Shown: positions 51,826 to 61,075, counted from the stretch's first letter. The stretch: 64,000 bases of DNA from Streptomyces humidus (GCF_014649655.1 NZ_BMTL01000005.1:248001-312000); one strand, 5' to 3'. The notes: generated by a model not told the origin, from the sequence alone. A program made the numbers and translations.

Positions 51826-51879
51826 CACCCGATCGAAACTCCCGTTCGATCGACAGACTCCATGATCGCTATGGCAACG
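51826..51879. repeat. Palindromic repeat, copy B
   Basis: Dyad CGATCGAA-N7-TTCGATCG at 51830-51852, with one base pair more than copy A. It lies about 100 bp upstream of the GNAT start, where a regulatory site would be expected. Confidence 0.8.
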
Positions 51880-52095
51880 GCTTCTCACTGGCGGGGCCGC
51901 GGTGTGCTGTCGATCGCCTCGCCGGCTATTCGGCGTGGGTGTCGAGCAGAGCTTGAGTGCTCGGTAGCAGGGGTGGTCGTCTGCCTGCCTGTGCCAGTGG
52001 CGGGCATTGTGCCGCTGTCCCCCAGACGGCGCGGGAGTTCGCCGATCGTGGGCGATGAGCGGTGGCAGGGGGCGTCCGCGAAGGCGCGCACGCGG

Positions 52096-52944
52096 TCAGG
52101 GGCCCGTCGGCGTCAGGTCCTGCAAGCCCACCACCTGCAGCAACTGCAAGCGCTCGTACGACTCCGTGCCTGGGCGAGCCGTGTGGATGACGAGTTGCTG
52201 GTTGTGGTCGGAGTTGACCAGGACCTCGCAGTCGAGTTCGAGGATGCCGATCGTCGGGTGCCGGAAGCGTTTCGCGGCACCGCGGCGTACGGCGACCTCG
52301 TGCTCGTCCCAAAGGTTGGCGAACTCCTCGCTCGCCGTGCGTAGTTCGGCGACGAGGGAGGCGGGTTCGGGGTCCTTGGGGCGGGCCGAGACCACCGCTC
52401 GCAGGCCGGCGACCTGCTCGCGGGCGCGCTTTGGGCGGTCCTCGGGCGGGAACAGCTCCCGGGCCGCCGGGTCCAGGAAGAAGCTGCGGATCATGTTGCG
52501 TCCTCGGGGCGGACAGGCGAGGACGTCTCCGCTCAGCACCCGCGACAGCGCGTTCTGGGCCAGGACCTCGCCGTAGTCGGTCACCACCATCGCCGGGGTG
52601 TCGTGCAGCCGGTCCAGCACCAGGAGCAGGCCCGGGCGCACGTGCGTGCTGGTCGCCTCCCAGCGCGGCGGCTGTTCACCGGTGAGGTGGAAGAGGTGGT
52701 CGCGTTCGTCCTCCGTCAGGCGCAGGGCACGGGCCAGCGCGGTGAGCATCTGACGGGACGGGCGCGGGCCCCGGGACTGTTCCAGCCGCGTGTAGTAGTC
52801 CACGGACATGCCGGCCAGCTGGGCCACCTCCTCGCGGCGCAGCCCCGGCGTACGGCGGCGGGCTCCGGCCGTGAGGCCCACGTCGGAAGGGCCCAGGCGG
52901 GCGCGAGCGCGGCGCAGGAAGTCGGCGAGTTCGGCTCGGTTCAC
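52096..52944 (-). CDS. MmyB-like transcriptional regulator 3
   Basis: 282 aa. Helix-turn-helix with RRTPGLRREEVAQLAGMSVD and RLEQSRGPRPSRQMLTALAR, then the MmyB ligand domain (MVVTDYGEVLAQNALSRVLS; FRHPTIGILELDCEVLVNSD). GTG 52944. Divergent from the NAD-dependent epimerase gene with a 136-bp gap that contains a CAGGG/CCCTG dyad. Confidence 0.9.
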   Translation of the reverse strand: MNRAELADFLRRARARLGPSDVGLTAGARRRTPGLRREEVAQLAGMSVDYYTRLEQSRGPRPSRQMLTALARALRLTEDERDHLFHLTGEQPPRWEATSTHVRPGLLLVLDRLHDTPAMVVTDYGEVLAQNALSRVLSGDVLACPPRGRNMIRSFFLDPAARELFPPEDRPKRAREQVAGLRAVVSARPKDPEPASLVAELRTASEEFANLWDEHEVAVRRGAAKRFRHPTIGILELDCEVLVNSDHNQQLVIHTARPGTESYERLQLLQVVGLQDLTPTGP

Positions 52945-52975
52945 CTCTCCAGGGTGTGGGAGACCGGCCGGCTTA

Positions 52976-52996
52976 TCCAGGGACTTGCGATCCCCT
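52976..52996. promoter_or_regulatory. Putative operator between regulator 3 and the epimerase gene
   Basis: CAGGG-N10-CCCTG in the divergent gap, similar in style to the CTGGG/CCCAG dyads at 29.1 and 37.2 kb though not identical. Position fits control of both genes. Confidence 0.45.
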
Positions 52997-53080
52997 GATG
53001 AAGAGGTCTCTCCCGGTCGTCCCCGCATCCGCCGAGGCTGGTCATCAACGACAGGCGACACAGCGCGTGAGGAGCACATC

Positions 53081-53935
53081 ATGCTGACTTTGGTGACCGG
53101 TACGACGGGACAGGTCGGACGCCGCTTCGTGCCGAGGCTGCTGGCCCAGCGGCAGTCGGGCGAGCAGGTGCGGGTCCTGGTGCGGGACGCGGCCCGCGGC
53201 GAGCGCTTCGCGGAGCTGGGAGCCCACGTCGCCGTAGGAGATATGCGCGACGAGGAGACACTCGGCAAGGCGCTCGCCGGTGTGGACGCCGTCGTGAACG
53301 TCGCCGCCTCCTTCCGCGGGGTGCCGGACGAGGAGGCGTGGGCCGTCAACCGGGATGCCGCGGTGGCCCTGGGCCGCGCCGCGCAGGCCTCCGGGGTGGA
53401 GCGGTTCGTGCAGGTCAGCACGAACAATGTGTACGGCGTCGGACGGGGCCGTCCGCTGACTGAGGAGGACGACAGCCGGCCGGGCGGCGAGATGTGGGGC
53501 GCCTACCCCGAGTCCAAGGCCGAGGCCGAGCGTGAACTGCTCGCGCTCAAGGGCCTGGACGTACGCATCGGGCGGCTCCCCTTCGTCTACGGTGAGGGCG
53601 ACCCGCACCTCGCCAACGTCTTGCACTGGGCTGCCGGTTGGGCGCCGCACCAGCGCCTGCAGATGGCCCACCACGCGGATGTCGCCCAGGGTCTGATGCG
53701 ATTGCTGTACGCGCCGGGTATCGCCGGCCGGATCTACAACATCGGCGATGACGCCCCCGTCACGACGGTCGAGCTGTACCAGCTCAACGGAGTCGAGGTG
53801 CCCGCCGGGCTCCACGAACTCACGGACTCCGACCCGTGGTTCGGGATCGTGTCCACCCAGCGGATCCGCCGGGAGCTCGGCTTCCGACCCATCTACCCGA
53901 GCGTCTGGACGGCCCGCGACGCCGGAGCCCTGTGA
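53081..53935 (+). CDS. NAD-dependent epimerase/dehydratase family protein
   Basis: 284-aa extended SDR. Cofactor motif VTGTTGQVGRRFVPRLL at the N-terminus, GDMRDEETLGKALAGVDAVV, catalytic STNNVYG and YPESKAEAE (YxxxK), and a C-terminal substrate lobe. GAGGAG precedes ATG 53081. Probably regulated by the divergent MmyB-like protein. Substrate, sugar nucleotide or other, cannot be told. Confidence 0.88.
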   Translation: MLTLVTGTTGQVGRRFVPRLLAQRQSGEQVRVLVRDAARGERFAELGAHVAVGDMRDEETLGKALAGVDAVVNVAASFRGVPDEEAWAVNRDAAVALGRAAQASGVERFVQVSTNNVYGVGRGRPLTEEDDSRPGGEMWGAYPESKAEAERELLALKGLDVRIGRLPFVYGEGDPHLANVLHWAAGWAPHQRLQMAHHADVAQGLMRLLYAPGIAGRIYNIGDDAPVTTVELYQLNGVEVPAGLHELTDSDPWFGIVSTQRIRRELGFRPIYPSVWTARDAGAL

Positions 53936-54215
53936 CGGTCGTCCGTCGGATCGTCCAGGGACACCCCGAGAAACCGCACCGTGGTCATCGGCGAGGCGTC
54001 GGTGCCGGGCGACAGGCTCAGCTCGATCGGCCGCCCGCTGCGCTCAATGGCCCGCGCGTATGCGGCGATCTCCCGCTCGTGGTAGGGGAAGAGCATGTCG
54101 TCGGCCTTGACGAAGTCCATGCCCCACTCGGCGAACTGCGCGACCTGGGAGTCGTAGTACGCCTGGGCGCCCGGGTGGTCGCGGTCGAGACCGTAGTTGT
54201 CGGCGTTCCAGGGTG
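53936..54215 (-). pseudogene. Fragment of a GH27-type alpha-galactosidase
   Basis: The minus strand encodes WNADNYGLDRDHPGAQAYYD, then SQVAQFAEWGMDFVKADDML and AIERSGRPIELSLSPG. This is the central barrel segment of GH27-like enzymes, including the catalytic-nucleophile region (VKADD). Start, signal and both ends are missing; the frame runs on meaninglessly into the epimerase gene. Remnant of a deleted gene. Confidence 0.7.
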
Positions 54216-54255
54216 GCCCCACCCTCGAAGGCGCGGGCCGTGGCAGAATGCCGAC

Positions 54256-54288
54256 ATGATTCTGATCCGAAAGGGCGATGCCGCGTAG
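54256..54288 (+). CDS. Possible 10-codon leader ORF
   Basis: MILIRKGDAA and stop. ATG 54256 lies 7 nt after AGAAT, similar to the leaderless promoters at 29870 and 43559. It overlaps the start of the next ORF (54278) in another frame, so it could couple or regulate it. Speculative. Confidence 0.3.
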   Translation: MILIRKGDAA

Positions 54289-54694
54289 GCGCCCGAAGGC
54301 CGTCCGCGCTGAGCGGTGGCGGCCACCCAAGCACGTGCTGGTCCGTCAGATTCCAGGTGTATCCGCTCGAACCCGGGCGGCAGTGCGACGTGTTGAGGCC
54401 GAGTACTTGTGGCCGGACGCCGTCGCTTACGCACTGAGCCGGTTCGAGTGGGCTTTCAGGCAGCCGGGACGATATCTGACTGGCCCTTATGAGAGTCCCG
54501 GCATCGAGATCGAAGACGGCCGAGATGATCTGGAAGTGGCTTTGCAGCGCCTCCCGGGAGGAGCCCGAGCTGATCTGGGCCGCTTGGTAGAGCAGATCGA
54601 CATCGAGTTCGAGCGGCGTACTCTTCCGAACCCGGGCTGGGTGAGCGAGTGGACAGCGGGGCGCTGGTGGTGGTGGCGCATTCGGGAACGGTGA
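54278..54694 (+). CDS. Hypothetical protein
   Basis: 138 aa, basic N-terminus (MPRRRPKAVRAERWRPPK) followed by an acidic/helical part (RRVEAEYLWPDAVAYALSRF; DGRDDLEVALQRLPGGARAD; LGRLVEQIDIEFERRTLP) and a Trp-rich end (GRWWWWRIRER). Codon use is typical of real genes here. No family recognised. AAAGGG lies only 2 nt before the ATG, so the exact start may differ. Confidence 0.65.
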   Translation: MPRRRPKAVRAERWRPPKHVLVRQIPGVSARTRAAVRRVEAEYLWPDAVAYALSRFEWAFRQPGRYLTGPYESPGIEIEDGRDDLEVALQRLPGGARADLGRLVEQIDIEFERRTLPNPGWVSEWTAGRWWWWRIRER

Positions 54695-54851
54695 CACCGG
54701 TCGTCGGGAGCCCGCGCTGGCCTGTTGGCGGGCTCTGGTGTGGGCCATTGTCGACCGCCTCACCTACGGCGGCAACATCATCGAGGCCGGCACCGACTCA
54801 TACCGTCTCGCCACTACTCGCGCCCGGGCCGGGCAGCAGCCGACCAGCTGA
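54695..54851 (+). mobile_element. C-terminal scrap of IstB (IS21 helper ATPase)
   Basis: The frame ending at 54851 reads AIVDRLTYGGNIIEAGTDSY, then RLATTRARAGQQ. This corresponds to the last helix and strand of IstB-like ATP-binding proteins (xxxxDRLxHxxxIxExxGxSYR). No IstA, no ATPase core. Confidence 0.6.
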
Positions 54852-54929
54852 GCCCGTCCCGAAGACTTGATCTCTGCCGCCAGCGAGATCCAGGGTCGGG
54901 CGACCCGATGTCTTCCTCTGGAAGTGTTC

Positions 54930-55352
54930 ATGCCTCGCCGGTCACCGGGCGAGATCAGAGCGCGGCTCCTGCCGCGCCGCATGCACCACCGGCGGGCACC
55001 CGTGATCCACGGGCTGTCCGCCTCGGCCAACAGACAGATCACCGTATTCGAGCGCCGTCACGGCCTTCCCGCGGGCCAGGTTGCGCACGCGTTTCGCCGG
55101 TGGAGTGACGTTGCCCGACGGCCATGCGAGAAGACGGATCGGTTCTACGAATGCGATGACATCGACCTCCGCAACGGCATCTACCACGTCCGCACCCTGC
55201 TGGAGATCACGCTCCATGCGCTGAGGACCAAGGCACGCCGCGAACTTGCCGCAGCTGTCGGCCCCGCGGACGACACCAACCTCCGGCGCACACTCAACAA
55301 TCCCTTCGCAGCCACAGGTCTGCCGTGGTGGATGCGTCGAATCGATGTCTGA
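54930..55352 (+). CDS. Hypothetical protein
   Basis: 140 aa from ATG 54930 (GGAAG at 6 nt). Basic N-terminus, then ASANRQITVFERRHGLPAGQ and DIDLRNGIYHVRTLLEITLH, ending PWWMRRIDV. GC content is slightly lower than in neighbours and the gene sits after an IS21 scrap, so a transferred or partly decayed gene is possible. No family recognised. Confidence 0.5.
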   Translation: MPRRSPGEIRARLLPRRMHHRRAPVIHGLSASANRQITVFERRHGLPAGQVAHAFRRWSDVARRPCEKTDRFYECDDIDLRNGIYHVRTLLEITLHALRTKARRELAAAVGPADDTNLRRTLNNPFAATGLPWWMRRIDV

Positions 55353-55467
55353 CAGCCCAGCCGCTTCTACTTCTGACCGACATTCCCGAGCCGCTCGGGC
55401 GAGAACCGCTGTCAGCACTCAATGACATTCGTTCCTACGACTCACCTACGTAGCCAGGCCCGAGAAG

Positions 55468-55498
55468 CCGCGCCCCCTTGATGCCGCAGGGGGCGCGG
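55468..55498. terminator. Bidirectional hairpin
   Basis: 10-bp perfect stem CCGCGCCCCC/GGGGGCGCGG with an 11-nt loop, lying between convergent genes (ends at 55352 and 55657). Confidence 0.85.
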
Positions 55499-55656
55499 TG
55501 GCGCCCGTGGGCTTCACCGGGACGGCTCCTGCCGTTCGACTCTCTTACCGCCGCTTGTGGCAGCGCCTCGGCCGCCGATCACGCCTGATCACCGTGCCGG
55601 ATTGAGGGCCGCCGGACCCGGCATCGAAACGGCCCGGCCCCACGGCCGACACCACC

Positions 55657-57573
55657 TCACGCGGCGGCCAGCAGCTCCTCGATCGTGCCGCGCTCGGGAC
55701 GACGTGGGTCGCGGCCCGCCAGCCGCCCGTACAGCCGCTGCCAGGCGGCGTCGTCCGTCGCTGGCAGGTGGGTGCGGACCAGGGCTCTGAGCTTCTCCAC
55801 CGCCTCCCCGAGCTGCGGGAGAGCGTCCGGCCGGCACTGGGCGTCACCGAGGAGGCGCAGTACGCACGGGCCCTGATCCACGCGCCGCAGCAGGTCCTCG
55901 GACGTCACCACCCCCTCCGCGAGCAGTTCGTCGAGTTGCCCGGTGTCCTGGTCGGTACTGAAGTCCAGCAGGCCCCGCGGCGTGCCCCCGTCCGTGATCC
56001 ACGTCCGCACGTACGACCGGTGCCTGCGGTGGTCGCGGCGTACCGCTTCGAGGTGGCGGGCCACGACGCCGGATGGTGTGCCGGGGCGGTTGACCATCTG
56101 TGACCAGTACCGGAAGGGCTCACGGGCGTGCTCCGCCTCCAGGTGGTCCCAGTCGGGGTCCGGGAAGAGCTGCATCAACCGGTCGGCGGCGACCGCGCCG
56201 GCCTGCGGACCGAGACGGCGCAGGCGCGAGGAGAGCTTCTGGGTGGTCAGCTCCTTGTCCACCCGGGCGCTGAGGGCCGTGAGCGGGTCGGCGGCGGTCA
56301 GCGCCTTCCGGCAGACACGGGTGACCGTCGGGCTCACGACCCCGGTGTTGAGCAGTGCCGCCAACCGGGCCGGACCCGCGTGCCGCAGCAGGTTCAGGCA
56401 GCCCGTGAGCTGCTCGGGCATGCCGAACTTTGACCGGTGGCTGCTGGCGAACGCCGCCTCGACGAGTTCCGGCTCGGCGGCATGCAGGCAGTCGGGGAGC
56501 GCGTTCCACGGGATGCGGTCGACGTGCGGCGCGAGCCGCACCGACGGGTCGGCGAGGGCCGCGCGGCGCTCCTCGGGGCCCACATAGAAGTGGAGGTCCA
56601 GGACGGCGAGGTGGATCTCCGGATCGCCGCACGCCAGCAGCCGCAGCGCGGTGCCCCGGGTCAGGTCGGCACCACGCCCGAGCACGAGCAGGGCCTCCCG
56701 GTCCCGGCTGCGCAGGAGGTGTTCCAGGACCGCCCTGGGCGTACCGCGGCGGAGGGCGAGCACATACTGCGCCAGCAACGTGCCCGTGCCGGAAGGTAGT
56801 TCCGGCATCAGGGCGTCCAAAACCTCGGCCTCGCACCGCAGGAGCACCTCGCCCGTCGGCCACCACCACTGGGCGCGCAGCAACTGGTCCGCCGTCTTCC
56901 GTCCCGTCAGCTGCTGCTCGGGCAGCAGGCGGGCGGGGGCGACCGCCACGGTGTCCGCGCAGCGTCGCACCAACGCGGGCCAGCCGAGCAGGGCGTCCGG
57001 GCCCGCTCCACCGGGCCGGCACAGGGCGTCGACGGTGATGAGCAGCTTGCGCCAGGAGGCCGGATCGGTCCCCAGCGAGGCCGTGAGGTGTCTGCGCACC
57101 TCGAGTTCGAAGGCACGACGCGCCCGGCTGCGCTCGAATTGCGCGCCGATCGGCATCGTCCAGCGCGCCGGGTACGTCTCAACGACGTCCTTCACCGCGA
57201 GCGTCCCGGCCTCATAGGCGGCCGACAGCCGGCGGACGTTGGCCCAGCGGCGATCAGCGGCGAGCGGGCCGGCCGCCACGTCGTCACGCAACGACTCAAG
57301 TGCCTCGCCGCCGTCGGCCGGAGGATGCGGGCGGAGCACCTGGGCGTCCGCCGGCAGGCCGCAGCGGAGCCAGGCCTCGGCCAGCCACTCAGGACGGCCG
57401 ACAGACCGGGGGTACCGGTGGGCGGGAGTACGCCCCAGAAAGCGCACGACGTCGGCATCGGCGGGCAGCGGCGGGTCGCCCTGGCTCTCTTCGGCAGCCA
57501 GGCGACGCAACAGGTCGACCGCGGCGACCGCCGCCCTGTGGACCTCCTCGTCCGGTGCGTCGTACGACCCCAT
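55657..57573 (-). CDS. Large protein of unknown function
   Basis: 638 aa, soluble, Leu/Arg/Ala-rich and probably all-helical: many repeats of the kind ADLTRGTALRLLACGDPEIH, DRIPWNALPDCLHAAEPELV and GPARLAALLNTGVVSPTVTR look like degenerate HEAT/ARM helices. It opens APDEEVHRAAVAAVDLLRRL. GGGAGG lies 5 nt before ATG 57573. It resembles conserved Streptomyces proteins without assigned function; a scaffold role is a guess from the helical-repeat look. Confidence 0.75.
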   Translation of the reverse strand: MGSYDAPDEEVHRAAVAAVDLLRRLAAEESQGDPPLPADADVVRFLGRTPAHRYPRSVGRPEWLAEAWLRCGLPADAQVLRPHPPADGGEALESLRDDVAAGPLAADRRWANVRRLSAAYEAGTLAVKDVVETYPARWTMPIGAQFERSRARRAFELEVRRHLTASLGTDPASWRKLLITVDALCRPGGAGPDALLGWPALVRRCADTVAVAPARLLPEQQLTGRKTADQLLRAQWWWPTGEVLLRCEAEVLDALMPELPSGTGTLLAQYVLALRRGTPRAVLEHLLRSRDREALLVLGRGADLTRGTALRLLACGDPEIHLAVLDLHFYVGPEERRAALADPSVRLAPHVDRIPWNALPDCLHAAEPELVEAAFASSHRSKFGMPEQLTGCLNLLRHAGPARLAALLNTGVVSPTVTRVCRKALTAADPLTALSARVDKELTTQKLSSRLRRLGPQAGAVAADRLMQLFPDPDWDHLEAEHAREPFRYWSQMVNRPGTPSGVVARHLEAVRRDHRRHRSYVRTWITDGGTPRGLLDFSTDQDTGQLDELLAEGVVTSEDLLRRVDQGPCVLRLLGDAQCRPDALPQLGEAVEKLRALVRTHLPATDDAAWQRLYGRLAGRDPRRPERGTIEELLAAA

Positions 57574-57733
57574 CACGGCCTCCCCCGGTGATTGTTCTCC
57601 TGATCGAAAACAGTGCATCACAGGGGTCTGACAGTGGGACGGCCGGACCCCGTGCGACGTGCACCGGCGCGTTCGCCGTCCACCGTCGTCGCGCCCCTGG
57701 AGGCCCGGCCCGGGTGCGCGCCGGGGGCTGGAC

Positions 57734-57898
57734 CTACTTGACTGACATGCGGGCCGCGCCTGCGGCGCGCATACGCTGGCCGAGGAAGAGAACCACGTGG
57801 TCCAGTGCGTCGCCCGCCTCGCCCAGGACGCTGGCGAACGACTGGAAGAGGTGCGGCACGTCGGCGGTGGCGTCCAGTATGACGTCCGCTCCAGCCAC
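57734..57898 (-). CDS. Small ORF, helical
   Basis: 54 aa from GTG 57898: VAGADVILDATADVPHLFQS, then FASVLGEAGDALDHVVLFLG and a basic end ARMSVK. Third codon positions are nearly all G/C and the sequence is amphipathic, so it looks like real protein, or the end of a lost gene. Reads towards the 638-aa gene, 160 bp away. No family recognised. Confidence 0.45.
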   Translation of the reverse strand: MAGADVILDATADVPHLFQSFASVLGEAGDALDHVVLFLGQRMRAAGAARMSVK

Positions 57899-58080
57899 CC
57901 TCCCGCGCGCGGCTGGATTCTGTCCGGCGGATCATGTGACTTTCCGACCGGTCGCTCGTTGGTCCGGTCATGGGGCGGGGGGATCTGACGAACGGCGCTC
58001 TTCGCCCTCACCAGGGTAGAGCGATCCTGTCCCAACCAGCCGCGAGGTGGTCGTCGATCGGGCCGTCCGCGAGCGGTTGC
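57899..58080. other. Intergenic, nothing identified
   Basis: Short region between the small ORF and the end of the FGE-like gene. The longer minus-strand frames here are Arg/Pro/Ser-rich read-through. Confidence 0.5.
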
Positions 58081-58926
58081 TCAGAGTGTGAGCACCGGGC
58101 GCGTGGAGAAGTTTTCGTACATGTCCTCTCCGACCGGTCCGTACACGGACTCGGCCATCCCGGGGTTACGGTTGGCTGTCGCCAGGGGGAGCCAGGCCAG
58201 CAGATGGCCGTAGCCGCCGCACACCGACTCGCCCCCGTCGCCGCCGTGGACCGCGGTGACATCGCTGGTCAGCTCGGCGCGGTAGGTGTCGTAGGCGATG
58301 TGCAGCCCGAAGGCGTTCAGCTCGTTGTGCGGGCCGGTGTCGTCGCCGTAGGGGATGCGGTCGAGGGGACAGTCGTCGCCCCACCGGAACAGGGTGTCCG
58401 ATCCGGCGCCGCAGGCGTGTTCCCACTCGTCGGAGCTCGGCATCCGCAGACCACGGGCGGAGAGGGCTGCCGGTATGTCGGCCGGAGGTTCGGTCAGGTT
58501 CTCGTCCTCCACGGCCATGAGGAGGGTGTCCAGGTGAACGCTGCGGCGAGCGCTGAGGATCCGCTCGAGGTGGGTCCGCAGATCGGGCCCGTAACCGTAG
58601 CCCTGCTCCAGGCTCTCGGCGTAGTCGGCGGTCTGCTGCGCGGTCGGCTGCCAGGTGGCGACGTCGAAGCCCAGGGACATCCGGCCTCCGGGTATCAGGG
58701 CGAACTCTTGCCCGTCCCGCTCGACCTGGACGCGGTGCAGCGGGGCACCGAGGTGTTCTGTGGCCTCGACCAGTGACACCCGGCCGCCAACGTGGTCAGC
58801 GGCGTCCTGGGCAATCCGCCGGGCGGTGACCTCGTCGAAGGTCCGCCACAGGTCGAGAGTGAGATCAGCGAGCGACATGGCCAGCAGTGTGGCAGGCGGC
58901 ACTGACACAGCAGCGATGTCCGCCAC
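58081..58926 (-). CDS. Formylglycine-generating-enzyme-like (SUMF1) domain protein
   Basis: 281 aa. The C-terminal half has PSSDEWEHACGAGSDTLFRW and GDDCPLD..., the typical xxxEWExAxxxGxxxxxxWG core of SUMF1/EgtB-like folds, followed by NAFGLHIAYDTYRAELT. The N-terminal half (SLADLTLDLWRTFDEVTARR...) is different from sulfatase-maturing enzymes, so it is not a true FGE. GTG 58926 has AGGGG 5 nt upstream; ATG 58878 is an alternative. Confidence 0.7.
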   Translation of the reverse strand: MADIAAVSVPPATLLAMSLADLTLDLWRTFDEVTARRIAQDAADHVGGRVSLVEATEHLGAPLHRVQVERDGQEFALIPGGRMSLGFDVATWQPTAQQTADYAESLEQGYGYGPDLRTHLERILSARRSVHLDTLLMAVEDENLTEPPADIPAALSARGLRMPSSDEWEHACGAGSDTLFRWGDDCPLDRIPYGDDTGPHNELNAFGLHIAYDTYRAELTSDVTAVHGGDGGESVCGGYGHLLAWLPLATANRNPGMAESVYGPVGEDMYENFSTRPVLTL

Positions 58927-59593
58927 GCCGACCCCTGCCTGGTGTTCACCGATCCCCGTCGGGAGGGGGGAGCGGTGGCGGGCTGGGGTCCCGCGGGCCG
59001 TCTGCCGGAATCGGACCGCCCGCTGTACTACCGCCGTCGCGACCGCTGACGCGTGAGCAGACCGCGTCGTCCGGTCGTGGTTGCGGGGGCGCAGCAGCTG
59101 CTGCGATGTGGCCGGGCCCGTCGCAGGCGCATGGCCGGTTGCAGCTGCCTGGGCATCCCGGCATCAGTCCGGGTCGGGGCACCCTTGGCCAGGCGTGCGG
59201 GCGGCAGCTTCCCTGCGCCGGCCCGCCGCGCCAGGGCGGCGAAGGTGCGTCGTCCCTTCGCCGCGCTCAACCAGCGGCGCGGCCGGGCCAGTTCCACCGG
59301 CTCGGGCGTCCGGCGGCTCACTCGCGGCCGCCGCCGACGGCGGCGGCGAGCTCGGCGACGACGAACAGGAGCCGGGCCGCGCGACGGCCGACGAGCAGCA
59401 GCCCCGCGGCGCCCGTGAGCAGGGCCAGCGGCCGTCGCCTGTCGCACAGACGGCTACCGTGCTGCGGGCGGTGCCGAAGCCGGGCTGCGCCCCGGTACGC
59501 CCGGAATGTGCATGGCTACCATCCGTATCCCGCGTCGAGTCGGCAGGCCCGGAACGCCGAGAGGGCGCTCGTCGACGGCTGCGTACCGGGCGA
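58927..59593. other. 667-bp region without a supportable gene
   Basis: Very GC-rich; open frames on both strands are Arg/Ala-rich with runs such as RRRRRRRARRRR, the mark of GC-driven non-coding ORFs. No repeat or relic recognised. Confidence 0.45.
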
Positions 59594-60814
59594 CTACGTT
59601 CCGGCCTGAACGGCGATGTCCTGACCGGCGCCCTGCGGCTTCGCGAAGGGGGTGAAGCGGGCGGGTGGGTGGTCGATGGGCAGGTCGGGGCGCCAGGCGG
59701 TGAGGATCTGGGCGCTGCAGTCGAACAGGCCCGGCGGCAGGGCGTCCAGCGGCCACCATCTCCAGTCGCCGACCCGCTCGCCCGGCTGGTCGGCGGGCTC
59801 GCCGCGCCACCGCGTGACGAGCGCGCCGAACGTGATCCGCACGACGCCGCCGACCTGGTCCAGGAGCATGCCCAGCAGGCGCACGTCGGCCGGGTCCGCG
59901 TGCAGACCGCTCTCCTCGGCCAGTTCCCGTACGACCGTCTCCTGCAGCGACTCGCCCGGCTCCACCGTGCCGCCGGGCAGCTCGAGGGTTCCTCGTTGAT
60001 GGCGGCCGAGCAGCAGACCGTCCGGTCCCACCAGCACCGCGCCGACGCCGGCCGCCGCGTGGGCGACGGGCGGCCGGGCGGTGCGGGGACGGGAGGGGAT
60101 CCGGGCCGGCCTGCGGACCTGGAAGAGCCGGTAGGAGGCCTGGTTGCCCTCCTCGGGGGCGTCCAGCACGGTGACCTCCTCGGTGCGCAGCCCGTGCTGC
60201 GCGAGCAGGTCCGTCCACAGCCGGGTGGTGAGCACCCACATCTGCCCGCTCAGTTCGCCGCCGCCGGCCAGGTGGAGGATCTCCGGGCGGGACATCACCT
60301 GCGAAGAGGGGCCGTTCCCGGCAGAGTTGGTGTGCAGCACGGTGAAGTACAGCCGTCCGCCGGGCCGGAGGGCCGCTGCAAGGGCGGGCAGCAGCCGGTG
60401 CGGGTCGATGAAGTGGACGGCGGACAGGGAGCAGATCACGTCGTACGGCGCCGAAGTGCGCAGATGCGCGACGGCGTCGGCGTGGATCAGCCGCAGGCCC
60501 GGCAGACCGTTGTAGCGCGCCCGGGCGCGCTCGATCTGCGTCGGTGAGAGGTCGACGGCGTTCACTGCGGCGTGACGGGTGCGGGCGAGGTGGGCGGCGT
60601 GCCGGCCCGGGCCGCAGCCCAGGTCGAGCACGCGCAGGCCCGACAGCTCGCCCAGGACCGCGTCCCCCGGCCCTGTTCCACCCGGCCCCCAGGCGATCTC
60701 GTCCACCTCGGGCACAGGTGTGGCCCGGGCGAGGTGGTGCGCTCCGTAGGTGTGCCACATTGCGGCGTTGACCTGCTCGGCCTCGGTCCTACCGGCTGCG
60801 TCGGGTGCTGTCAT
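59594..60814 (-). CDS. Fusion of SAM-dependent methyltransferase and Nudix hydrolase
   Basis: 406 aa. The N-terminal class I methyltransferase (about 40-235) has motif [30 protein letters not shown] and [10 protein letters not shown]. After a Pro/Arg-rich linker, a Nudix domain (about 255-385) has the full box [14 protein letters not shown] followed by RELAEESGL (GX5EX7REUXEEXGU). Both active sites look intact. Such fusions could couple modification and clean-up of a nucleotide-like substrate; no partner gene is nearby to say which. ATG 60814. Confidence 0.88.
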   Translation of the reverse strand: MTAPDAAGRTEAEQVNAAMWHTYGAHHLARATPVPEVDEIAWGPGGTGPGDAVLGELSGLRVLDLGCGPGRHAAHLARTRHAAVNAVDLSPTQIERARARYNGLPGLRLIHADAVAHLRTSAPYDVICSLSAVHFIDPHRLLPALAAALRPGGRLYFTVLHTNSAGNGPSSQVMSRPEILHLAGGGELSGQMWVLTTRLWTDLLAQHGLRTEEVTVLDAPEEGNQASYRLFQVRRPARIPSRPRTARPPVAHAAAGVGAVLVGPDGLLLGRHQRGTLELPGGTVEPGESLQETVVRELAEESGLHADPADVRLLGMLLDQVGGVVRITFGALVTRWRGEPADQPGERVGDWRWWPLDALPPGLFDCSAQILTAWRPDLPIDHPPARFTPFAKPQGAGQDIAVQAGT

Positions 60815-61075
60815 CGCGTCCTTTCGTCAAGCTCGTCGCCGAGCCGCCTCGTCATATCGTCCCGCTCGCCACCGGGCGCTGTCCCGGTCTCCGGCTTACT
60901 GCCGAGCCCTGATCTCCCTCCCGCGGCCCTGGCGGTCACCGACCGCTCAAGCCGGTTTCCCGGCGCTGCCCGCGCTGCCCCCGGAAGTGCCCCTGTCCAC
61001 TGACGCGGCCAGGTTCGCCCTTCTTCGGCTGGGGAGCGGACCTGGCCACGGCTGCTGCCGGTGGCGGCTCAGGTC
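60815..61075. other. Intergenic, nothing identified
   Basis: Leader side of the fusion gene and tail of the small operon on the same strand. No gene or strong hairpin found. Confidence 0.5.

Noticed and set aside
55657..58035. Longer version of the 638-aa protein starting at 58035
   Set aside because: The extra N-terminus is Arg/Ser/Pro-rich read-through; ATG 57573 has a good ribosome binding site.
58081..58926. True formylglycine-generating enzyme
   Set aside because: Only the SUMF1-like core is recognisable; the N-terminal half differs and no sulfatase gene is near.
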